Positions 36,719 to 46,070 of a DNA stretch of 64,000 nt are shown here, in pieces (position 1 is the stretch's first letter; each line of letters begins with the position of its first letter). The position numbers and the translations under genes are program-made. A model generated the notes under the pieces. It had not been told where the DNA came from. It made no database searches and saw nothing but the letters and a program-made list of their open reading frames with translations. The stretch is from Chloroflexi bacterium TSY (GTDB taxonomy: Bacteria; Chloroflexota; Anaerolineae; Caldilineales; Caldilineaceae): assembly GCA_019217005.1 (NCBI GenBank), contig JAHBNG010000002.1:1-64000 (forward strand). Direction: 5' to 3'.

Positions 36719-37426
36719 TTAGGTGCGCCTGGCGCGGACAACCAGATTGCGCTGCATGGCAATACTCACCGCCTCGGTACGATTGACTGCACTGAGCTTG
36801 GAGAGGATGTTGCGAATATGGTGACGAATGGTATTGCGGCTCACCGTCATTTGCTCGGCGATTTCCACATTGGTCAACCCATCGACCAAATGATTGAGCA
36901 CTTCCTGCTCGCGGAGGGTCAGGTCGTGGCCCACTCCTTTGGGTTGGCTGACGGTCTGCACCAGGGCTTGGGCTGCTTCCGGTGCCAGAGTCGAACGACC
37001 GCTATATGCTGAACGAATCGCATTTGCCAAGTCGCATGCTTCCACGTTCTTCAGCAGGTAGCTAATAGCGCCTGCTTGCAACGCCTGTTGTACCAGTTCT
37101 TCTTCGTGGAAGCTGGTCAGCGCAACGATCTGAATCGCAGGATACCGTTCATGGATCTTTTTGATGGCCGTAATGCCATCCATCTCAGGCATCACCAGAT
37201 CCATCAGAACGACGTCAGGTTGGTGCTGGTTACACATGAGTAGCCCGCGTTCTCCATTAGATGCAGTGGCAACGACTTGAATATCGTCTGTCGTTTTGAG
37301 AATAAACTCCAGTCCATCCCGCACCACCGTGTGATCATCGACAATGAGAACACGGATGATATTTTTCTCGAGCGACTTCTCTTTTACAGCAACTTGGTCA
37401 AGGGGATCCCGCTCCAGAATGTTCAT
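36719..37426 (-). CDS. LuxR/NarL-type response regulator
   Basis: 235 aa. Receiver domain at residues 24-140 with phospho-aspartate D76 in VVLMDLVMPEMDG and the usual acidic pair DD at 30-31. The LuxR helix-turn-helix is at about 168-228 (LTLREQEVLNHLVDGLTNVE and RHHIRNILSKLSAVNRTEAV). A likely target of HisKA_3 kinases such as the one at 23644-27267. AGGAGT precedes the ATG. A 215-bp element sits about 35 bp upstream, so it may bring or block promoter signals. Confidence 0.9.
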   Translation of the reverse strand: MNILERDPLDQVAVKEKSLEKNIIRVLIVDDHTVVRDGLEFILKTTDDIQVVATASNGERGLLMCNQHQPDVVLMDLVMPEMDGITAIKKIHERYPAIQIVALTSFHEEELVQQALQAGAISYLLKNVEACDLANAIRSAYSGRSTLAPEAAQALVQTVSQPKGVGHDLTLREQEVLNHLVDGLTNVEIAEQMTVSRNTIRHHIRNILSKLSAVNRTEAVSIAMQRNLVVRARRT

Positions 37427-37461
37427 AGGTCTACTCCTTTGGGCGATAGACTACCTATACT

Positions 37462-37676
37462 CAGTAGATCCAAATTTGGCGTTTTTGGCGATTTTCAGTC
37501 GAGATTGCAGGGATTTTGGAGTCATTTATTCAGATTTCGGTTACAGAAAACAACCTATTTCATATCTGAAAATCGCCCAAATCTAACGCAAAAACTAGAT
37601 ATCGACCGGCAAATTTGTATTTATGTCAACTGTTTAGCCAGAATTCTCTCTCAAAACCTGAAATTTGGATCTACTG
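37462..37676 (+). mobile_element. 215-bp element, copy C
   Basis: Near-identical to copies A and B. Flanks ATACT (left) and AGACT (right), differing at one base. It lies upstream of the LuxR-type regulator. Confidence 0.94.
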
Positions 37677-38035
37677 AGACTGATAAGGATTGGGTTCGGG
37701 GATATTACCTTAAAGATATCTTAAGGTCTTTGACCATTATAGACAATAACAATCCAATCGCCAAGAACAGAGCATACCTTTGACAAATACATGAGTGATC
37801 ACTCGTAGTATTCTTCAGGTTTTCGGTTCGTTCACTGCAAGGCTATACGCAGTATCTTTGGGGCCGCCGCAGGTGAGCGTTGGAGAGCATGTCTCGGTGT
37901 TGTCACACGTAGAATTTTTGTTGTTCGTGCCGATCCGATGACTGTCTAAAACCATACTGCGGTTGTGATGAAAACATGGTTTTTCCGACAGCTCTACCAG
38001 ATAAAGCAAGCCCATGTTTTCACACAGAGCTCGGT
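37677..38035. other. Gene-free stretch
   Basis: About 360 bp between element C and the stop of the GyrA-like gene. A small palindrome ACCTTAAAGATATCTTAAGGT lies around 37708-37728. Nothing else is recognised. Confidence 0.4.
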
Positions 38036-39085
38036 TTAGAGTTCGCACACAGCCATCGCAACACATTCATCCGCACGCAAATTCATGCAGTTGACGCCCT
38101 GAACGACGCCTTCTTTTGGAGGAACATCTGCAGCTTGGAAGCGAATCATCTTGCCCAATTGGGAAATCAAGAAGATATCGCTGTTGTCTGTAACGGTTGC
38201 AGCCCCAATCACTTTCTCTGCTTTCATTCCCACTTTGCCGCCCGCGCCGGGAGATTTATTTGCGTTGAAGCCTGACATCAAGCGAATCGTGCCTTTGCCT
38301 TCATTGGTTACGATGAAAGCGCCACCATCCGCCGGTGCTGCTGCAACACCGATGCTCTCGTCTTCACGGTCCACCCGCATGCCCAAACACCCACGAACAG
38401 GAACCTGTTTTTCCTGAAAGCGAATGGCTTTACCCAATCGCGTCATTAAGAAGAGATCGGCATCACCGGGTGTCCAACAAGCTGCCGCGGGAGGGCCACC
38501 TTCCTGTGGATTGTAGAGAACCGTTCCTTGTTGGAGACCGCCCCCCAAATAGCGAGCGGCGATTTTGCGTACTTGACCACGCTCACTGACGAGAGCCAGG
38601 TTGGAGCCCCCCTGATCGGCAAATGCGACGGCAAGGTGTTCATCCGGGCGCAGGGGGAGATCTGCCAAAATTGGCTCACCACGACCGCGGACTTCTGTGC
38701 TTGTGATGCTGAGGACGGGCAACCGAAAGGCGCGTGCCTGATTTGTCACAACAACCAAGCCAGCACTCTCATCCGCAACGACAACGAAGGCAGGTGGATC
38801 ATCTTCTGCTGATTCTAGATCAAAAATACCCATCCCCCCACGACGCTGCCGAGGGTAGAAATGATGTCGCGTTCGTTTGGCGACCCCGCCCTTGCTGATG
38901 CTAATGACATTCATTGTCGTGGGCGGTTCGCTTGGCTCCAAAGGTGCTTCGCTGCGCGGTGCCCGTCGAGAACTTTGCGCCGCGCGCAGTTGCACTAGCT
39001 CGGCTTCCAGTGCTTCAATATATGCCACTACATTCGGAGCAGTTCCGCCCAAGTCGGGGCGTTGTTGTTCTGTTAGTTCAGTCAT
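38036..39085 (-). CDS. Standalone GyrA C-terminal beta-propeller protein
   Basis: 349 aa. The first 60 residues are a short coiled coil (VAYIEALEAELVQLRAAQ) and a Pro/Ser linker. The rest is a six-bladed GyrA/ParC C-terminal propeller: blades begin with patterns such as GLVVVTNQARAFRLPVLSI, ADLFLMTRLGKAIRFQEKQVP and DIFLISQLGKMIRFQAADVP. The gyrase box is present as QRRGGMGI. There is no catalytic tyrosine or breakage-reunion domain. In gyrase this domain wraps DNA; alone it could bend or wrap DNA or partner with a topoisomerase encoded elsewhere. Confidence 0.85.
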   Translation of the reverse strand: MTELTEQQRPDLGGTAPNVVAYIEALEAELVQLRAAQSSRRAPRSEAPLEPSEPPTTMNVISISKGGVAKRTRHHFYPRQRRGGMGIFDLESAEDDPPAFVVVADESAGLVVVTNQARAFRLPVLSITSTEVRGRGEPILADLPLRPDEHLAVAFADQGGSNLALVSERGQVRKIAARYLGGGLQQGTVLYNPQEGGPPAAACWTPGDADLFLMTRLGKAIRFQEKQVPVRGCLGMRVDREDESIGVAAAPADGGAFIVTNEGKGTIRLMSGFNANKSPGAGGKVGMKAEKVIGAATVTDNSDIFLISQLGKMIRFQAADVPPKEGVVQGVNCMNLRADECVAMAVCEL

Positions 39086-39244
39086 CTAGTCAACTCCTGT
39101 ACACGACTTAATACAATTTTACTTTGGGCCTTCACGTTTTCTTAGATTCACGTGCTGGTCATCCCAACCTTCTGTGCATGATTCGTTACACGGCATCCAT
39201 ATACAGAAAATCTGCCACCTATTTCTGTACGATTCCTGAATACT

Positions 39245-39459
39245 CAGTAGATCCAAATTTGGCGTTTTTGACTATTTTCAGTCGGGAGAGAAGGGATTTT
39301 GGGGCCATTTTTTCAGATCTCAGTTGCCAAAAACAGCCAATTTCATATCTAGAAATCGCTTAAATTTTACGTAAATGCTAGGTATTGACTGGCAAATACG
39401 TATTTATGTCAACTAATTAGCCCAAATTCTCTCTCTAAACCTGAAATTTGGATCTACTG
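39245..39459 (+). mobile_element. 215-bp element, copy D (diverged)
   Basis: Same length and ends as the other copies but with many internal substitutions, so an older insertion. Perfect repeat ATACT on both sides (39240-39244 and 39460-39464). It lies upstream of the GyrA-like gene. Confidence 0.92.
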
Positions 39460-39489
39460 ATACTACGTAAACAAAGAATTTTGGCATTT

Positions 39490-39586
39490 TGGCTCTCACC
39501 CCTGGCCCCTCTCCCAACCTGGGAGAGGGGAATCTGGCTCCCTTCCTCCACGAGTGGGGGAAGGGCTGGGGATGGGGGCGAACAGA
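39490..39586. repeat. REP-like palindrome (CCCTCTCCC...GGGAGAGGGG type)
   Basis: CCCCTCTCCCAACCTGGGAG and AGTGGGGGAAGGGCTGGGGA form the well-known G/C palindrome seen in many environmental bacteria. It lies between element D and the transglycosylase stop codon. Confidence 0.75.
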
Positions 39587-39683
39587 CCGCATAACTTACT
39601 TTGCGGAGTACTGAATCGTTCGTGATAGTGAACAAACAGGCTGCTTGTTCTACAATTGGACGAAACAAGAACTGACATCAATC

Positions 39684-41957
39684 TTACTTGGGCGGTAGGC
39701 TTTCTGCAATCCGCAAAATATCACGGGCATACTTTTTACGTGCTTCATCCAAATCATCCCAATTCTGACCACCGTTTAGGAAATTTCGTAATTTGTCAGG
39801 CCCCCAATTGTAGGCGATCAGCATCCACTCCTCCTGAACGTAGCCTTGTGCGGAAAAGATACTCCGCATGTGATCAAGGTAAGCAGCAGCCACAAGAACG
39901 TTGCTATAGCTATCGAAGGGATCGACGGCGTTGACTCGCGGCGCCCACTCTTTCCACGTTGTCGGTAGAATTTGCATGAGGCCCAGATCACCCCGACTTC
40001 CCAAGGCCAAGGGATCGAAACTGCTTTCCACATAGGCTTGCGCAGCCAAAATTCGCCAATCTAGTTCATATTCCCGACCAACAAGTTGAAAAAGTTCCTC
40101 GTAGGTCATTGTGGTGGAAGCAGTTGCCTCGGTCCTTGAATTGGTGGCGTTGTTATGAGAGATCTGTGATTCACCAACTTGACCATTTGTCGCTGAATTT
40201 GCTTGTGGATCGACAACGATGATTGTCTCAGTATTCCTATTCCCGCCGGGTGTATTGGGCGCAACATTATCGTCTCCAGGTTGTGTGATCATTTCTGGCT
40301 GTACGATGAGAACACCAGATGTTGTTTGCGGCGCTTGAATGTCTGAGGGCTGAATGACTCGATCTCCATCCTGAACCACGCCGGTTTGGACAGATTGTGG
40401 ATGGTTTTCAGTGGTCGGGGCGTTGCGACGATCGTGCTCGGTTGAAGTCTGTTGGTTTTGTTGTTCACGATTGGTTTGGATTGTCTCCGAGCCTGGACCT
40501 GGCGGAGATCGTGATAGTGGACCGCCTGTTCCAAGCTGTGTATTCTCAGCAGGTTGACCATTTACTTGCTGACGCGATGTGCTGGTCGGAACCGGTTCCG
40601 CTACCTTTACAATGATTTCGAGAGCAGCTGGCGCAGCTTCGACGAGAGAGGATTGCCCTATCCGCTGGCCCAAATCCCGAGGCATGAGAGTCATCAAGGT
40701 AAAGAGTCCGGCAGTGCCAATCGCGAGGAGAATCAGTAGAATTGAGCTCGTTAAAAGCGTCACCAATCCAGGACCAATCAAAGGGGATGCCGTGAGTCGC
40801 CCATAGACGACGCGCTGCGCTTCTCGCTCTTGCCCAAATGAATATGGTTCAAATGAATCCTGTTTGTGTGAATGTTGTCCAAGTGAAGTTGTGGCGACAG
40901 TCCTCATCATGGCTTGGCCATTCTTGTTTGGTTTGCTTGTTTGGGCCACAACACGAAATAGCGATGATTTGCGAAATAAGCTGATGAAGGATGGTGCTTG
41001 GGTTGTGATGCGAAGCGGCAAATAGATCGTCTGTCCCGCCTCAACCGATACCATCGCACGTCCTCCTTGAGGGATATTTGTCTCCGGAAGTAGGAATTCA
41101 AACCAGTAGGTATGATGTTGATCAGTTGCATCTAGGCAGAATTCGGTCGTTACATTGCTCTGGTTGGTCAACGGGACCGATGTTGTCACTGAGCGCTCGT
41201 GCCAAGTGATATGTAACTGATTGGGGCGTGGCTTGGCAAGCGTAAAAGAATGAAATGGTTGGACGATTAGCTTTGCACCAAGTTGCGTTCGTCTTCCGAC
41301 ATAGTCGGGTGAGCGAATCACGATGGCGAACGGACGAGCACCGGCCTCTGTGGCTGCCAAACGCGGCGGAGACACAACCAGATCAAATTGCATTCTTTCT
41401 CCGGGTTGTAATCTGGTGTGTGTTGGTACGATGTCAACCCATTCAAGAGGAAGCCAACCTTCGATTCGCACGTTAAAGCTTGCGACCGACATTGTATTGT
41501 TAAGAACCGTAACATGAAATATTGCTATATCACCAGGCACAACATGGAGCAATCGTTGCTCGATGCTCCCCACAAACAGATCGTCCAGCTTATCTGGGAT
41601 CGCTTGATCGACTGGAAGAGTGCTTCGTAAAAACTCGTTTTTTCCAGAATCGGTGATATACTCTGTTTCATTCTGCAAAGTGTGCGATGATTCCACATCG
41701 ATGACAAACTCATCGGTTGGAGAGGCCATTGATGCATCAGTCGAGCGAATTTTCCCTTCTGTAGAGAACTCATCTGCGGAAGAAAACTCCGTCGGATTGG
41801 GCACGATGATCGATCGGTTGTCTACAATGAGTCTGTCATCGTCTCTTTCTTGGTTTTGGTCATATTCTTTCTCATCTGAGAGCTGGTTCGATTGTGGAAA
41901 TGATTGCTCAGTGCTGCGTGGAGAGGTCTTACGATTTTTCACGATATGCTTTTTCAA
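39684..41957 (-). CDS. Membrane-anchored lytic transglycosylase with N-terminal Ig-like domains
   Basis: 757 aa. Residues 1-120 are acidic and disordered. 125-240 and 245-350 look like two Ig/NEW3-like beta domains (VVPGDIAIFHVTVLNNTMSV, LQPGERMQFDLVVSP). A single membrane helix is at 396-425, then a 190-residue Gln/Thr/Pro-rich linker, then an SLT domain at 618-750 with catalytic E644 in YVESSFDPLALGSRGDLGLM and the AYNWGP motif. The SLT domain must be outside to cut peptidoglycan, which would place the Ig-like half in the cytoplasm. No signal peptide is seen at the start. Confidence 0.82.
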   Translation of the reverse strand: MKKHIVKNRKTSPRSTEQSFPQSNQLSDEKEYDQNQERDDDRLIVDNRSIIVPNPTEFSSADEFSTEGKIRSTDASMASPTDEFVIDVESSHTLQNETEYITDSGKNEFLRSTLPVDQAIPDKLDDLFVGSIEQRLLHVVPGDIAIFHVTVLNNTMSVASFNVRIEGWLPLEWVDIVPTHTRLQPGERMQFDLVVSPPRLAATEAGARPFAIVIRSPDYVGRRTQLGAKLIVQPFHSFTLAKPRPNQLHITWHERSVTTSVPLTNQSNVTTEFCLDATDQHHTYWFEFLLPETNIPQGGRAMVSVEAGQTIYLPLRITTQAPSFISLFRKSSLFRVVAQTSKPNKNGQAMMRTVATTSLGQHSHKQDSFEPYSFGQEREAQRVVYGRLTASPLIGPGLVTLLTSSILLILLAIGTAGLFTLMTLMPRDLGQRIGQSSLVEAAPAALEIIVKVAEPVPTSTSRQQVNGQPAENTQLGTGGPLSRSPPGPGSETIQTNREQQNQQTSTEHDRRNAPTTENHPQSVQTGVVQDGDRVIQPSDIQAPQTTSGVLIVQPEMITQPGDDNVAPNTPGGNRNTETIIVVDPQANSATNGQVGESQISHNNATNSRTEATASTTMTYEELFQLVGREYELDWRILAAQAYVESSFDPLALGSRGDLGLMQILPTTWKEWAPRVNAVDPFDSYSNVLVAAAYLDHMRSIFSAQGYVQEEWMLIAYNWGPDKLRNFLNGGQNWDDLDEARKKYARDILRIAESLPPK

Positions 41958-42210
41958 AAAACTATGATGGCACGAATAACAAATTAGACTGCAAGGGTTA
42001 GTTCTTCGCTCTGCCGAGGATTATTCTATGCAGAGTCGAGGGGATGAGATGGTTGCAGCCAAATAAACATGAGAGCATTAGGAATTCTTAAGGTAGGATC
42101 GAAGTTTACACATTTTCTGTCAAATTTGGAAACAACAGGTAAAGATGTAGAATATTGCTCAAGATAAATTCTATATTCTCATCACAACCGCAATATAGGA
42201 GGATAGGAGA

Positions 42211-43212
42211 ATGGTCAAAAGTCGAGAAATCCATTTGAAGCAGCGTCCTGTTGGTCTCCCCACAGAGAGCGATTTTGAGGTCATAACAGTTTCCTTGCCT
42301 GACCCCAGAGAGAACGAGATTCTTGTCCGCAATTGCTATATGTCTGTCGATCCCTATATGCGTGGATGCATGATCGATCGCAAAAGCTATACTCCCCCTT
42401 TCCAGATTGGCGAAGTGCTAGCCGGTGGTTGTGTAGGAGAGGTGATTCAGTCGAACAATCAAGATTTTTCTGAAGGCGACTATGTGACAAGTATGATGGG
42501 CTGGCGCGAATACTTTGTCAGCGAGGGGGATGGACTACGCAAAGTTGACCCGAATTTGGCATCGATCCAGTCATTTCTGGGTGCAATGGGGATGCCGGGC
42601 CAGACGGGTTACTTTGGATTGCTTGATATTGGAGAGCCACAGGAGGGTGAGACTGTTTTTGTATCGGCAGCGGCTGGTGCAGTTGGGTCCATTGTCTGTC
42701 AGATTGCAAAGATCAAAGGATGTCAGGTTGTAGGAAGTGCTGGTTCCGCAGCCAAAGTTGCCTGGTTGCGCGACGAAGTGGGAATCGATGCGGCGTTCAA
42801 TTATAAAGAAGCTGATGATTTAACCAAAGAAGTCGCTCAGTACTGTCCCGATGGAATCGATATCTATTTTGAGAACGTTGGCGGGCAACATCTTGTGACC
42901 GCTTTGACTTTGATGAATAACCATGGTCGGATCCCTGTTTGTGGCATGATTTCTCAATACAATGCTACGGATCCAGTCCCAGGCCCGTCTAATTTGGGTA
43001 CGATTATCGGCAAGCGAATCAAGATGCAGGGCTTTATCGTTAGTGATTATATGTCGCGCTCATCTGAATTTTACGCCGACATGAGCACTTGGACAAAGGA
43101 AGGGAAAATGCAGTGGCGCGAGACGATTCACGAGGGAATTGAACAGGCACCTGCGGCCTTTATTGGTCTCTTTTCCGGTGAAAACTTTGGGAAGATGTTG
43201 GTGAAGATTTAG
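42211..43212 (+). CDS. NADP-dependent MDR-family oxidoreductase (PTGR/CurA type)
   Basis: 333 aa, zinc-independent medium-chain dehydrogenase of the leukotriene B4 dehydrogenase/CurA group: VDPYMRGCM near 48 and the nucleotide-binding AAAGAVGSIVCQIAKIKGC near 150. The ENVGGQHLVTALTLMN and IVSDYM motifs follow further on. It reduces activated double bonds of enones or alkenals with NADPH. AGGAGGATAGGAG precedes the ATG. It stands apart from the preceding minus-strand gene and is followed by an 81-bp hairpin. Confidence 0.9.
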   Translation: MVKSREIHLKQRPVGLPTESDFEVITVSLPDPRENEILVRNCYMSVDPYMRGCMIDRKSYTPPFQIGEVLAGGCVGEVIQSNNQDFSEGDYVTSMMGWREYFVSEGDGLRKVDPNLASIQSFLGAMGMPGQTGYFGLLDIGEPQEGETVFVSAAAGAVGSIVCQIAKIKGCQVVGSAGSAAKVAWLRDEVGIDAAFNYKEADDLTKEVAQYCPDGIDIYFENVGGQHLVTALTLMNNHGRIPVCGMISQYNATDPVPGPSNLGTIIGKRIKMQGFIVSDYMSRSSEFYADMSTWTKEGKMQWRETIHEGIEQAPAAFIGLFSGENFGKMLVKI

Positions 43213-43263
43213 GTGAGAGAGGATAAGGTTAAGGAAGAAGAGAAGAAGAAAGCTGGGGCTAAG

Positions 43264-43344
43264 AACCTATCCGAAAAGTGGTTGTGAATCCGACCAACTT
43301 CTCGAACGAGAATACCTCGTCACAGAACTTTTCGGATAAGCACT
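43264..43344. repeat. 81-bp hairpin repeat R5, copy 1
   Basis: AACCTATCCGAAAAGTGGTT...AACTTTTCGGATAAGCACT. The arms pair along almost the whole length, with an inner CTTCTCGAACGAGAA loop. Flanked by AAG on both sides (43261-43263 and 43345-43347). Identical-length copies are at 46974-47054 and 59637-59717. Confidence 0.85.
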
Positions 43345-43387
43345 AAGGGAAGTTGTTTTGGGTTAGAATGAAGAAGGAGTAATCGTT

Positions 43388-44620
43388 ATGAATGGAGCGC
43401 CTCCAATTCCTGTCATGATGCCTGAAGAAGAACGCGTTGAACGTCTGCGTGAGCAGTTGTCGAGTGAACACGGGATTGCGCCCCAAGATGTTGAAGTCAT
43501 CCGAGCACCATTACGTATCTGTCCACTTGGAGCGCATATTGATCACCAATTGGGTGTTGTGACAGGTATGACAATTGATCAGTCTGTTTTGATGGCTTTT
43601 GCGCCAACGATGGACGACTTTGTTCATGTAAGGAGTCGGAATTTCGATCAATCAATTGCCTTTCGGATGGGAGATTTACCACCATATCAGCCAGGAGATT
43701 GGGGTAACTATCTGCGCGGGGCTGTCTTTGCGCTGCAGCAAGATTATGTACTGAATCATGGGATGGTCGCAGTGGTAGAGAGCGAAATGCCTGTGGGAGG
43801 ATTGAGTTCGTCCGCAGCGGTGACTATTTCTTATTTATTGGCTCTAGAAGCGGTCAATCAAATCACATTATCCCCGCTTGACAACGTCTTGATGGTCAGC
43901 CGTACAGAGCAACAATATATTGGATTGAAAAATGGTATTCTCGATCAAACATCAATTTTGTTCAGCCAACCCAATTGCTTGACCCACATCGACTGTTTGG
44001 AGAATCAAGTGACCCAAATCGATTGCAACGCCCAAAGCGATCCTTATGAGATTCTTGTGGTCTATTCTGGTGTTAGTGAAAGCGGTGGGCTGATGGGAAC
44101 TGGGTACAACAATCGCGTGGCGGAATGTCAAGAGGCAGCCAAGTATTTGTTGGACACTGCTGGGATTGAAGATGCCGAATCTCGGCTGTGCAATGTGGAC
44201 GAGCAGATTTTCAAAGCAAATGGGCATCTACTGCCCCAGACACTGCACAAGCGGGCCGCGCACTTCTTTGGCGAAATGAATCGCGTGCGAGAAGGGACTG
44301 ATGCTTGGCAAAAGGGCGAAATAAGTCGATTTGGTTCGCTCATGACAGCCTCGGGTGAAAGTTCTGTTCACTTGTATGAGTGTGGCTGTCCACAGCTGAT
44401 CACGCTCTACAATATCTTGCGCGACACAGCCGGCGTTTACGGTGCTCGATTTAGCGGAGGTGGGTTCCGTGGGAATTGCATTGCGCTCATCGATCCTCAG
44501 GCGCGTGAAAGCATAGCAGAAGCAGTCCATACTCGCTACCCAACCGCGCATCCAGCAGAGGCCAAACGTTATAGTATTCACTTTTGTCAATCCGGTGGTT
44601 CTGCCACCATTATTAAATGA
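43388..44620 (+). CDS. Galactokinase-like GHMP sugar kinase
   Basis: 410 aa. Substrate loop APLRICPLGAHIDHQLG near 40 (galactokinases have GRVNLIGEHTDY here). ATP-binding GHMP motif PVGGLSSSAAV near 138, and the third motif ARFSGGGFRGNCIAL near 355. It phosphorylates a sugar at C1; galactose, or another sugar such as galacturonate, is possible. The next gene is a sugar-phosphate nucleotidyltransferase, so the pair would activate a sugar to its NDP form for polysaccharide synthesis. AAGGAG lies upstream of the ATG. Confidence 0.85.
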   Translation: MNGAPPIPVMMPEEERVERLREQLSSEHGIAPQDVEVIRAPLRICPLGAHIDHQLGVVTGMTIDQSVLMAFAPTMDDFVHVRSRNFDQSIAFRMGDLPPYQPGDWGNYLRGAVFALQQDYVLNHGMVAVVESEMPVGGLSSSAAVTISYLLALEAVNQITLSPLDNVLMVSRTEQQYIGLKNGILDQTSILFSQPNCLTHIDCLENQVTQIDCNAQSDPYEILVVYSGVSESGGLMGTGYNNRVAECQEAAKYLLDTAGIEDAESRLCNVDEQIFKANGHLLPQTLHKRAAHFFGEMNRVREGTDAWQKGEISRFGSLMTASGESSVHLYECGCPQLITLYNILRDTAGVYGARFSGGGFRGNCIALIDPQARESIAEAVHTRYPTAHPAEAKRYSIHFCQSGGSATIIK

Positions 44621-44640
44621 AACCAAGAAAGAAATCAGAA

Positions 44641-44705
44641 AGTAGGACACGGATTGACGCGGAACCACACGGATCAAATCCTGAAAATCCAATCAATCTG
44701 TGTCC
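44641..44705. repeat. Dispersed palindrome R2, copy 4
   Basis: GGACACGGATTGACGCGGAA...AATCAATCTGTGTCC. Just after the kinase stop codon. Confidence 0.65.
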
Positions 44706-44713
44706 AAAATTTT

Positions 44714-44833
44714 CTAGGAGTCGTTGACATTTGCCCACGTAGTGGGTGCGTAGCACCACAATCTCCTCAGAGAAATCATCATGTACAACGACCAACGCTC
44801 TGAGAGCGCACGCTAAATGTCAATAGAACCTAG
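44714..44833. repeat. CTAGG/TTGACATTT hairpin repeat R4, copy 2
   Basis: CTAGGAGTCGTTGACATTTG...CTAAATGTCAATAGAACCTAG. Longer than the other copies because of about 24 extra bases in the middle that form their own hairpin (CCCACGTAGTGGG). Confidence 0.8.
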
Positions 44834-44880
44834 AAGTACATCTGAAATCATAAATCGTAAATCAGTTGAGGTGTTTTCAA

Positions 44881-46069
44881 TTGCAAGTAGTTATTTTGGC
44901 AGCCGGTAAGGGTACACGGCTGCATCCGGTTACAGAAACGCGATCCAAGGCAATGGCGCCAGTGGCCGGGAAACCCATGATTGGACGGGTGATGGATATG
45001 TTCACCACACAAGAGATTTCCAATTTCATCGTTATCATCAGCCCGGATGATCTGGAGATCCGCCATTATTTTGCTCAACAAGCATCCGCAAAAGGTATGA
45101 TCCAATTTGTGGAGCAAACGGAACGGCTTGGTATGGCCAATGCGTTGGGGCTAGCTGCGGATCAAATTCGTGGTGATTTTATCTTATCTGCATGTGATAA
45201 TTTGGTGCCAGCAAGCCACATTCACGATCTTCTAACCACATTTGACAAAGCCAAACTCTGCCAAACCAATTCCCGCGCTGTGCTCAGCTTAATGGGGATT
45301 GATCGTGCGAACGTGTCGAGTACTGGCGTAGTTAAACTACGCGATGGCGCTGTTTGGGGCATCGTCGAAAAACCAAAGCCAGAGGAGGCTCCGTCTAATA
45401 TCTCTAGCCTCAGTAGATCCAAATTTCAGGTTTTGAGAGAGAATTCTGGCTAAACAGTTGACATAAATACAAATTTGCCGGTCGATATCTAGTTTTTGCG
45501 TTAGATTTGGGCGATTTTCAGATATGAAATAGGTTGTTTTCTGTAACCGAAATCTGAATAAATGACTCCAAAATCCCTGCAATCTCGACTGAAAATCGCC
45601 AAAAACGCCAAATTTGGATCTACTGAGCCTGCCACTTTACGTTTTCTCTCCAAGGATTTTGGACTTTCTGCCTTTGGTTCAATCCTCGTTGCGAGGTGAA
45701 TATGAGCTTCAAGATGCAATCCAGATGCTGATCGCCGCCGAAGGACCGATTTCTGGTGTCTTCACACAGAACCGGCAACAATTAACAAATATACAGGATC
45801 TACTGCAGCTAAATTTACATTACCTACAGCGTCATGCAGACGCATGGCAGCAAAGACCTGCAAATATCTCTGAGGAAACAGAGCTGTTTATGCCTGTCTG
45901 TATGGATACGAACGATATCCAGATCGGGAAAAATTGTCGCATTGGTCCCAATGTTTACATTGAGCAAGGAGCCCGTATTGGGGAAGACGTTACCATACGT
46001 AACGCAGTTGTCTTGCGTAATGCTGTTGTTGATGCCCACTCTCATCTTGAGCAAACAATTGTTATATAG
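44881..46069 (+). pseudogene. Sugar-1-phosphate nucleotidyltransferase, interrupted by a 215-bp element
   Basis: TTG start at 44881 with GAGGTG upstream. The 5' part has the nucleotidyltransferase signature VVILAAGKGTRLHPVTETR, then ACDNLVPASH, then VWGIVEKPK. The reading frame is broken by element E at 45411. After removing the element and one AGCCT the frame continues (ISSLPLYVFSPRILDFL) into a left-handed beta-helix made of hexapeptide repeats (IGKNCRIGPNVYIEQGARIG) and ends at 46069, about 320 residues in all. Functional product is unlikely now: the 5' frame stops 14 residues into the element. It follows the sugar kinase. Confidence 0.9.
45411..45625 (-). mobile_element. 215-bp element, copy E
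   Basis: Inverted orientation compared with copies A-D. Perfect repeat AGCCT on both sides (45406-45410 and 45626-45630). Inside the nucleotidyltransferase gene. Confidence 0.97.
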
Positions 46070-46070
46070 C

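Noticed and set aside
37277..37783. Repeated 60-170-aa ORFs across the 215-bp copies that share a stretch beginning MQGFWSHLFRF, looking like a conserved protein family
   Set aside because: They lie inside the non-coding element, exist in several frames, and are conserved only because the DNA was copied recently. The old copy D does not preserve them.
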